A stretch of DNA of 5,861 bases from DASSJF01 sp035280345 (GTDB lineage: Bacteria; Sysuimicrobiota; Sysuimicrobiia; Sysuimicrobiales; Segetimicrobiaceae). The stretch covers positions 1 through 5,861 of the forward strand of contig DATEGA010000312.1 of assembly GCA_035280345.1 (NCBI GenBank). The letters are read 5' to 3'. Below, one piece after another: positions 1 to 4,616 of the stretch (position 1 is its first letter; the number at the start of each line of letters is the position of its first letter). A model generated the notes under the pieces. It was not told the origin of the DNA. It searched no databases and saw nothing but the letters and a program-made list of their open reading frames with translations. The position numbers and the translations under genes are program-made.

Positions 1-394
1 CGAGCGCGCCCGCCATCGCCGCGACCGCGCCCTTCATGTCGACCGCGCCGCGTCCCCACACCCTCCCTTCGTGGATCTCCGCGGCGAAGGGCGGATAGGG
101 CATCGAGCCGGACGGCGGAACCGTATCCATGTGGCCGTTCAGCATCAGCAGCGGCCGGCCCGCCGCCCGGCCCGGGAGCGTGGCGATCAGGTTCTCGCGC
201 CCGTCCAGGACCGGCTGGCGGGTCGTGGCAATGCCGTCCCCGCCGAGGAACTCCTCGAGCACGCGCGCGACGCCCGACTCCCAGCCTTCGTCGGCCCGGT
301 AGCTCGGCACCGCCACCATCCGGCGCGTCAACTCGACGATTTCGCCGGCGTCGATCGCCGCATCAACCTGCCGCCACGTTGCACCGTCGCTCAT
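1..394 (-). CDS. M20-family zinc peptidase/deacylase (ArgE/DapE-like), N-terminal part
   Basis: The first 131 residues of a metal-dependent amidohydrolase of the M20 family (acetylornithine deacetylase, succinyl-diaminopimelate desuccinylase and related carboxypeptidases); the gene continues past the left edge. Two family motifs are visible: NGHMDTVPP (residues 86-94), with metal ligand His88 and Asp90, and GRGAVDMKG (114-122), where Asp119 is the expected metal-bridging ligand. The N-terminal segment ELTRRMVAVPSY is also typical, as these proteins start with a short helix followed by 'L..lv.ipS'. The ATG at 394 is preceded by AAGGA with a 6-base spacer, which fixes the start. It is divergent from the dehydrogenase at 446. 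The catalytic Glu and later metal ligands lie outside the window, so the substrate (N-acyl amino acid, dipeptide or other) cannot be told. It is a cytoplasmic enzyme, since no signal peptide is seen. Confidence 0.93.
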   Translation of the reverse strand, partial: MSDGATWRQVDAAIDAGEIVELTRRMVAVPSYRADEGWESGVARVLEEFLGGDGIATTRQPVLDGRENLIATLPGRAAGRPLLMLNGHMDTVPPSGSMPYPPFAAEIHEGRVWGRGAVDMKGAVAAMAGAL

Positions 395-445
395 GGTTCG
401 TCCTTCGCCAAGGAGAAAATGAATCCCCGGCCGTAGGTCAACGTC

Positions 446-1201
446 ATGGATGCGGGCGGGCGGTTGAGAGACAGGCACGCCGTCGTTACCGGAGCGGCGC
501 GCGGCATCGGATTGGCAATTGCGAAACGCCTCGCCGCGGAGGGCGCGGCGGTCACGATCTGGGACGTCGACGGGGCCGAGGGTGAACGCGCGGCGGCGGA
601 GCTGCGGGCCGCCGGTGAACTGAGCGCGCTCAGCGTCGATGTGGCGGACGCATCGTCCGTGGAGGCGGCCGCCCGCGAGACGCTCCGCAGATCCGGCCGC
701 GTGGACGTACTGGTCAACAACGCCGGCATCGCCGGACCGAACGCGAAGGCCTGGGAATACCCGCTCGACGCCTGGCAAAAGGTCCTCGACATCGATCTCA
801 CCGGCGTCTTCCTCTGCTGCCGCGCGCTCATCCCCTCAATGCTGGAGAGAAAATACGGACGGATCGTCAACATCGCATCCGTCGCCGGCAAGGAAGGCAA
901 CCCGAACGCTTCCGCGTACAGCAGCGCGAAGGCCGGCGTGATCGCGCTCACCAAGTCGCTCGGCAAGGAGCTCGCCGGCAGCGGCGTGCTCGTCAACTGC
1001 GTCACGCCCGCCGCGGTGGAGACGGACATTTTCGCCCAGATGACACGCGAGCACATCCAGTTCATGCTGTCCAAGATCCCGTTGGGCCGCTTCGGCACGA
1101 CGGACGAGGTGGCGGCCCTCGTCGCGTGGCTCGCGTCGGAGGACTGTTCGTTCTCGACCGGAGCTGTCTTCGATATCTCCGGAGGCCGCGCCACGTACTA
1201 A
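446..1201 (+). CDS. Short-chain dehydrogenase/reductase (classical SDR, NAD-type)
   Basis: A complete 251-residue Rossmann-fold oxidoreductase, the usual length of classical SDRs. It carries the cofactor motif TGAARGIG (residues 15-22), NNAG (91-94), the catalytic Ser145 in VNIAS, and YSSAK with Tyr158 and Lys162. Asp40 at the end of the second beta strand (TIWD) points to NAD(H) rather than NADP(H). The fourth member of the usual catalytic tetrad, Asn in 'vNltG', is Asp117 here (DIDLTG). The C-terminus ends SGGRATY; from memory this ending occurs in SDRs annotated as FabG-like or as sugar-acid dehydrogenases (2-keto-3-deoxy-rhamnonate/fuconate type), so a role in carbohydrate catabolism is possible but unproven. 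The ATG at 446 has only a weak AGG eight bases upstream, yet it places the nucleotide motif at the normal distance from the N-terminus. It ends three bases before the convergent radical SAM remnant. Physiological substrate unknown. Confidence 0.93.
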   Translation: MDAGGRLRDRHAVVTGAARGIGLAIAKRLAAEGAAVTIWDVDGAEGERAAAELRAAGELSALSVDVADASSVEAAARETLRRSGRVDVLVNNAGIAGPNAKAWEYPLDAWQKVLDIDLTGVFLCCRALIPSMLERKYGRIVNIASVAGKEGNPNASAYSSAKAGVIALTKSLGKELAGSGVLVNCVTPAAVETDIFAQMTREHIQFMLSKIPLGRFGTTDEVAALVAWLASEDCSFSTGAVFDISGGRATY

Positions 1202-1204
1202 GCG

Positions 1205-1462
1205 CTACTGCAGCGAGGCAAGATCGCCCGCAAACAGGAAGCTCCCAGGCTCGTACGCGCACAGCGGATCGTCGCCGGTCGGGTCGCCCGTGGCGGCAGG
1301 CGCGCGACCGCGATCCCCACACACCTCGCGAAACTCGCAGCGCCCGCACCGCCCGTGCCACGACGCGGGGTCCCGCAGCGCCCTGAGCAGTGGGCTCTCG
1401 CGATAGATCTCCCCGAGCCGCTGGCGGCGGATGTTGCCCGCCGGCAGCGGCAGAAAGCTCTG
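1205..1462 (-). pseudogene. Remnant of a radical SAM/SPASM protein (C-terminal end only)
   Basis: An open minus-strand frame of 85 codons with no start codon, ending in TAG at 1207-1205. It reads as the C-terminal SPASM region of a radical SAM maturase related to heme-biosynthesis/peptide-modifying types. It begins FLPLPAGNIRRQ, continues with ALRDP, then a cysteine array CGRCEFREVC (C39-x2-C42-x5-C48), TGDP and a last cysteine in LCAYEP (C68). Such motifs bind auxiliary iron-sulfur clusters in intact homologues. The catalytic radical SAM domain (CxxxCxxC) is absent: homology starts near 1456, just after the stop codon of the upstream cupredoxin gene. After VCG the expected 'GSRSRA' is found in another frame (1316-1299), and the original frame then resumes at AATGDP. 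This fits one base lost from the C-run at 1315-1318 and two lost near 1298. Truncation plus indels mark it as non-functional. It was recognised by motif memory, not alignment. Confidence 0.72.
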
Positions 1463-1463
1463 C

Positions 1464-1964
1464 TTACATCGCCACGATGAAGCCGGCCATGTAGCCCTCT
1501 TTGCCGGGACCGGCGTACCCCTGCTCCATCGCCCAGCCGTGGCCGCCGGCGTCGCAGGTCAGCGCGCAGTACCAGCGGTACGTGCCCGGCGTCGCGATCG
1601 TGAACGTCGCGGAGGTCGTAACCGGCTGCACGTCGTTGCCGACTTCCTTACCGCCCTTGATCTGGATGTCGAGCTTCGCCTTGGGGGCGGTGAGCGTGTG
1701 CGCGCCCTCGTCGTAATTGATGAAGTCTACCGTCACCGGCACGCCTGCCTTAACGACGAAATTCGGCGGCACGAACGCGTCGTGACCCTTGCCATCCGGG
1801 CCGAGAATGCCCGTCTTGCCGCGGAAGATGTAGACCGTGTCGTTCTGCGCCTGCGCGGCCGACGCGCCGCTCAGACGCGAGAACGGCGACGCCAAGAGGG
1901 ACGCCCCTGCCAGTCCACCGGCCGCGGCGGCAAGCGCCTCGCGCCGGGTCACGTACTTGTCCAT
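1464..1964 (-). CDS. Tat-exported cupredoxin (blue-copper-like electron carrier)
   Basis: A 166-residue exported copper protein. The N-terminus has a twin-arginine signal, TRREAL (residues 6-11), then an Ala/Gly/Leu hydrophobic stretch and a likely cleavage site after AQA (37-39), so the folded protein acts outside the cytoplasmic membrane. The mature part is a cupredoxin domain. Probable copper ligands are His89 (GAHTL), Cys137, His142 and Met146; the spacing C-x4-H-x3-M equals that of azurin. A second cysteine, Cys133, lies four residues before Cys137 (YCALTC), which recalls the C-x3-C of CuA centres in cytochrome oxidase subunit II. The likely role is electron shuttling, perhaps from the bc complex encoded just upstream on the same strand. 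A longer frame begins at 1994, but the ATG at 1964 follows AGGAGGG with a 6-base spacer and was preferred. The TAA stop directly abuts a truncated SPASM gene. Confidence 0.87.
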   Translation of the reverse strand: MDKYVTRREALAAAAGGLAGASLLASPFSRLSGASAAQAQNDTVYIFRGKTGILGPDGKGHDAFVPPNFVVKAGVPVTVDFINYDEGAHTLTAPKAKLDIQIKGGKEVGNDVQPVTTSATFTIATPGTYRWYCALTCDAGGHGWAMEQGYAGPGKEGYMAGFIVAM

Positions 1965-1970
1965 CCGTAT

Positions 1971-1977
1971 CCCTCCT
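1971..1977 (-). promoter_or_regulatory. Strong Shine-Dalgarno site of the cupredoxin gene
   Basis: AGGAGGG on the minus strand, six bases before the ATG at 1964. It decides the start against an in-frame alternative ten codons upstream at 1994 and implies high translation of the cupredoxin. Confidence 0.85.
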
Positions 1978-2114
1978 ATCGGTCTCTGGCGCATTTGTAC
2001 TGGGCCGAGTGTACCTGGAGACCGCCGCCGAGCCTATCGGACGTCGATTGGATTTCTTATCGGGCGGAAGTATGAGGACCGTCTCGGGCCGCAAAAGTCT
2101 GGTTCTTCCCGCCC

Positions 2115-2152
2115 AAAACGGCGACGCCCGGTCGCGAAACCGCGTCCGGGCG
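2115..2152 (-). terminator. Probable intrinsic terminator after the bc operon
   Basis: A hairpin 25 bases past the stop codon of the cytochrome b/c gene. The outer stem is 7 bp (2125-2131 with 2146-2152, CGCCCGG/CCGGGCG), followed by one mismatch and an inner 4-bp CGCG/CGCG stem around a 4-base loop. Read on the minus strand, the stem is followed after six bases by TTTT (2118-2115). The stem is strong but the T-run is short and displaced, so termination may be partial and read-through into the cupredoxin gene is possible. The rest of 1965-2177 shows no gene and no convincing sigma-70 promoter by eye. Confidence 0.5.
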
Positions 2153-2177
2153 ACCGACCGTCGACTTTTTGCGGGGG

Positions 2178-3530
2178 CTATTTGAGGGTCAACAGGTACG
2201 CGACCAGCGCCTTGAGATCATCGTCCGACAGCTTGTCGAAGGCCGGCATGTTCGTGTTGGGGTTGATCTTGTCGGGGCTGCGGATCTGCGTCGCCAAGCG
2301 ATCGGCCGCCATCCGGGTGCCGACGTGCGTCAGTTCCGGGCCGACGGTGCCGCCCTGACCGGCGACGAGGTGGCAACTCTGACAGTGGTTGCCGACAAAC
2401 AGGGCGTGCCCCCGGTCCAGCACCGCCTGGGGCGAACCCGCGGGTGCTTCGCGGGTTTCGGGCGGCACCTGCACCGCACCGAGGTACGTCAACGCGCCCA
2501 CGAGCACCACCGTTCCGCCCGCGACCGCTATCGCAAAGGGGCGCTTCGCGGGCCGCCGCTCCGCGCCTGGGTCGATGAACGGCACGAGAAAGAGCAGCAG
2601 GATCGCCGCTACCGGCAGCACCACCACCCCGAACGGTTCCCAGATGGGCCCCTCGAAGTACTTGAGCAGTTGGAAATAAAACAGGAAGTACCATTCCGGG
2701 CGCGGCACGTAGGTCGTCGAGGCCGGATCGGCGCGAACTTCCGTTGGCACACCTTTCCACGCCGTCAGCGCGAACAGTACCAACAGGATCAACAGCGACA
2801 CGCCCAAATCGTCCGCCAGCTGCTCGGGGTAGAATTTCTTGTTCTTCTGGACCATCGCTTCGTTGCCGGGGGCCGGCGCGATCCCGTGCTTGTAGACGAG
2901 GTAGAGGTGCAGCAGCACGAGCGGCACGAGCAGCGCCGGCAGCAGCAGCACGTGGATCGCGTAGAATCGCGCCAGGGTCACCGGACCGACGCCGGCTTCG
3001 CCGCGGACGAGCTGCAGCAGCCAGCCGCCGATCACCGGTGCCGTGCCGACGATCTTCGTGCCGACGACGGTTGCCCAGTACGAGCGCTGCGTCCACGGCA
3101 GAAGATAGCCGGTGAAGGCGAAGCCCATCACGATCAGCAGCAGGGCGACGCCGACGGTCCAGGTAAGCTCGCGCGGCGCCTTGTACGATCCCCACGCGAA
3201 CGTGCGCAGCATATGCAGGCCGACCACGATCACGAGCGCGCTGGAACCCCAGTGGTGGAGGCCGCGCAGCACCGGACCGAAGAGCACCTGCGACATGATG
3301 AAGTTGATGCTGTCGTAGGCGTGCTCCGGAGCCGGCGAGTAGTTCATCGCGAGAATGATGCCGGTCACGATCTGCACGACCAGGAGAAAGAGGCTCGCGC
3401 TGCCGAGCGTGTGCGGCAGCCCCGTTTCGTCGGGCACGCTGCGGTTCAGGAAGCCGCCGAACAACCCTCCGCCGAGCCGGTCGTTGAGCCAGCCGGCCAG
3501 TCCCGCCGAGGGCCTCCCCTTCTGGCTCAC
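2178..3530 (-). CDS. Fused cytochrome b (b6 + subunit IV) with C-terminal cytochrome c domain
   Basis: A 450-residue membrane subunit of a quinol-oxidising bc complex. Residues 1-225 are cytochrome b6-like with four membrane helices. The b-heme ligands are His92 (RGLHHWG) and His106 (GLHML) on helix B, and His193 (AIHVL) and His208 (LLHLY) on helix D; the 15-residue step between the last two is the b6-type spacing. Residues 240-352 correspond to subunit IV, with PEWY (278-281) of the quinol-oxidation site and three more helices. Residues 365-450 are a class I cytochrome c with CQSCH (383-387) and probable axial Met428 (NTNMPAF). Seven helices place this domain on the outer side of the membrane. 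Bacillus-type complexes split these parts into QcrB and QcrC; here they are one chain. The position of the cysteine that binds heme ci in b6 is Thr41, so that heme is probably absent. The GTG start overlaps the Rieske stop as GTGA, implying translational coupling. TAG stop. Confidence 0.95.
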   Translation of the reverse strand: MSQKGRPSAGLAGWLNDRLGGGLFGGFLNRSVPDETGLPHTLGSASLFLLVVQIVTGIILAMNYSPAPEHAYDSINFIMSQVLFGPVLRGLHHWGSSALVIVVGLHMLRTFAWGSYKAPRELTWTVGVALLLIVMGFAFTGYLLPWTQRSYWATVVGTKIVGTAPVIGGWLLQLVRGEAGVGPVTLARFYAIHVLLLPALLVPLVLLHLYLVYKHGIAPAPGNEAMVQKNKKFYPEQLADDLGVSLLILLVLFALTAWKGVPTEVRADPASTTYVPRPEWYFLFYFQLLKYFEGPIWEPFGVVVLPVAAILLLFLVPFIDPGAERRPAKRPFAIAVAGGTVVLVGALTYLGAVQVPPETREAPAGSPQAVLDRGHALFVGNHCQSCHLVAGQGGTVGPELTHVGTRMAADRLATQIRSPDKINPNTNMPAFDKLSDDDLKALVAYLLTLK

Positions 3531-4030
3531 GCGCCGCCTCGCACGAGCGCGCCCATGTAGAGCGTGCCGTTTTCGACCTTGGTCTCGTAGTGGTCGAGCG
3601 GCCGCGGCGGCGGTCCGGCGAGTACCCTACCGGTCGCGTCGAACTGGCCGCCGTGGCATGGACATAGGAACTTTTGCTGCGTCTCGTCCCAGTGATACGG
3701 GCAGCCGAGATGCGTGCAGTGGTTGTCGAAGACGCGATACCCACCTTGGGCATCGCGCACAACCCAGACCTGCATCTCGGCCGTCTGGTTGACCCATCCT
3801 TCGTTGGCCGGATGCATATGATGGGCAAGCGTCGGGGTCGGTCCGAACGAACCGGCGGGTCCGACGGCCACCCAATCCGCCTTCTCAATCGGCTTGAACG
3901 CGGGCGACAAAAATGCGCCGATAACGGGCAGCCCGATCAGGGCCCCGATCACGGCGCTCAGGCCCCAGAACAAACGGCTGAAGAACGTGCGGCGGTCCAC
4001 CGCCGATGCCTGTGCGCGCTGTACGCTCAT
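3527..4030 (-). CDS. Rieske [2Fe-2S] protein of the bc complex
   Basis: A 167-residue Rieske iron-sulfur subunit (qcrA/petC type), which takes electrons from quinol at the cytochrome b oxidation site and passes them to the c-type heme. The N-terminus has a twin-arginine motif, DRRTFF (residues 12-17), followed by a hydrophobic helix (about 20-43) that should stay as an uncleaved anchor. The cluster motifs are CTHLGC (105-110) and CPCHGG (123-128): Cys105, His107, Cys123 and His126 bind the cluster, and Cys110 with Cys125 form the expected disulfide. GPPPRPL (139-145) is the conserved proline loop. Only 12 residues separate the two motifs, giving a compact domain. An in-frame GTG at 4042 would add four residues; the ATG at 4030 was chosen because GGGGAGG lies just before it, although the spacing is short. 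First gene of the operon, with the cytochrome b/c gene overlapping its stop. Confidence 0.95.
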   Translation of the reverse strand: MSVQRAQASAVDRRTFFSRLFWGLSAVIGALIGLPVIGAFLSPAFKPIEKADWVAVGPAGSFGPTPTLAHHMHPANEGWVNQTAEMQVWVVRDAQGGYRVFDNHCTHLGCPYHWDETQQKFLCPCHGGQFDATGRVLAGPPPRPLDHYETKVENGTLYMGALVRGGA

Positions 4031-4105
4031 CGTCCTCCCCACTCCTGGACGCTCGCGAGCCCGCGGCGAAGCGTTCCGGCGATCTTCCGCCTGTCACAGT
4101 ACGCC

Positions 4106-4131
4106 GTGCCAATCAAGGTCCCTCTTGGCAC
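4106..4131. repeat. 7-bp inverted repeat in the Rieske leader
   Basis: GTGCCAA (4106-4112) and TTGGCAC (4125-4131) are perfect inverted arms 12 bases apart, centred about 90 bases upstream of the Rieske start. An alternative outer pairing, CCGTG/CACGG (4104-4108 with 4132-4136), overlaps it. It could be an operator for a dimeric regulator or a leader-RNA stem. No poly-T follows closely on either strand, so a terminator is unlikely. Chance occurrence cannot be excluded. Confidence 0.4.
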
Positions 4132-4169
4132 CACGGTGTCGAGAATATGGGGCGGGGCAATCACATATC

Positions 4170-4187
4170 ATCAGACCCGGGGCTGAT
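4170..4187. promoter_or_regulatory. 18-bp near-perfect palindrome upstream of the Rieske operon
   Basis: The 18 bases ATCAGACCCGGGGCTGAT are dyad-symmetric at eight of nine base pairs, the only mismatch being the A/C pair at 4175/4182. The site is centred about 150 bases upstream of the Rieske start and about 75 bases past the stop of the 74-residue gene. The continuous symmetry without a spacer looks like a dimeric repressor or activator site. It could instead form a small hairpin with TTTT following on the plus strand, but no plus-strand gene ends there. The regulator is unknown. Confidence 0.42.
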
Positions 4188-4255
4188 TTTGACGTCGGAT
4201 CAGAAACCGGCCCCGCGGGTCCGGGTCAAGTCGCGGGCGTGCGAGGAGCTTGCTA

Positions 4256-4480
4256 CTAGGCAGCCCGCTGCGTGAGCCGGTCTTCCTCCAGCAGGCGGCG
4301 TCGGGACGCTCCCGCCAGCGCCACAACGTCCGCGAGGTCGTCGGCGATCTTCGAGATGTCGTTCCGGACCTCGCTCGGCGTGGTGACCAGGCGTTCGGCC
4401 GCGCGCACCTGGCTCAGCGCATTGCGCAGCTGACGCTCGACTTCGATTAGGGCCCAGTAGGTCTCATGCTCCTGCGCCAT
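4256..4480 (-). CDS. Small helical protein of unknown function (74 aa)
   Basis: I do not recognise this family. The 74-residue product is rich in Ala, Arg, Glu and Leu, has one proline (Pro35, in TTPSEV) and no cysteine, signal peptide or membrane segment. It reads as two amphipathic helices, about residues 5-32 and 36-68, joined at the TTP turn, which suggests a soluble helical hairpin or short coiled coil. The start is well supported: GGAGG (4491-4487) lies six bases before the ATG at 4480, so the much longer in-frame extension to 4777 is not used; that extension would also overlap the opposite-strand beta-CASP gene. Two tandem stops, TAGTAG (4258-4253), close the frame. It is on the same strand as the Rieske operon but 225 bases upstream, so cotranscription is uncertain. 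It is divergent from the beta-CASP gene. Confidence 0.72.
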   Translation of the reverse strand: MAQEHETYWALIEVERQLRNALSQVRAAERLVTTPSEVRNDISKIADDLADVVALAGASRRRLLEEDRLTQRAA

Positions 4481-4616
4481 GCTCCACCTCCGCCCATCCG
4501 CAGTCATCGCCCTTCCGTTTGCATCTTTATCATGAGGGACGGCGCGGGCGGGGGGGATCGGACCTGCGCCCGATTTCGGGGTCCGGCGGGCGCCGGCGTC
4601 GAAGCCGGGACCCGGC
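4481..4616. promoter_or_regulatory. Divergent intergenic region (74-aa gene / beta-CASP gene)
   Basis: These 136 bases separate two divergently transcribed genes and must hold promoters for both. The only certain signal is the Shine-Dalgarno GGAGG at 4491-4487 for the minus-strand gene. The AT-richest stretch, about 4517-4534 (TTTGCATCTTTATCATGA), is the likeliest site of a -10 element, but no pair of hexamers with proper spacing was found. The plus-strand side is G-rich with only a weak GGGA before the ATG at 4617. Confidence 0.4.

Noticed and set aside
415..441. Possible promoter for the M20 gene (minus-strand TTGACC at 441-436)
   Set aside because: The -35 match is good but the hexamer at the proper distance (TTTCTC or TTTTCT) matches a -10 element poorly, so it was not listed as a feature.
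391..1194. 267-residue minus-strand frame opposite the SDR gene
   Set aside because: It is antisense to a gene with full SDR motifs, with Ser/Ala/Arg-rich composition and no recognisable domain.
1205..1462. A functional small iron-sulfur protein made from the SPASM fragment
   Set aside because: There is no start codon or ribosome site for the frame, the first cysteines of a SPASM domain are missing, and the conserved stretch after VCG is frameshifted.
1965..1994. Ten-codon N-terminal extension of the cupredoxin, starting at 1994
   Set aside because: The ATG at 1964 has a consensus ribosome site at ideal spacing, and that site would lie inside the extension; the Tat signal is also better placed with the shorter start.
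2169..3560. 463-residue plus-strand open frame rich in Arg, His and Gln
   Set aside because: It is antisense to the cytochrome b/c gene and shows the composition expected of a GC-rich shadow frame; no domain is visible.
4207..4224. Terminator-like hairpin after the 74-residue gene (CCGG-CCC / GGG-CCGG, then TTT)
   Set aside because: The stem is interrupted by a mismatch, its loop is only two bases, and just three T residues follow on the minus strand; too weak to call.
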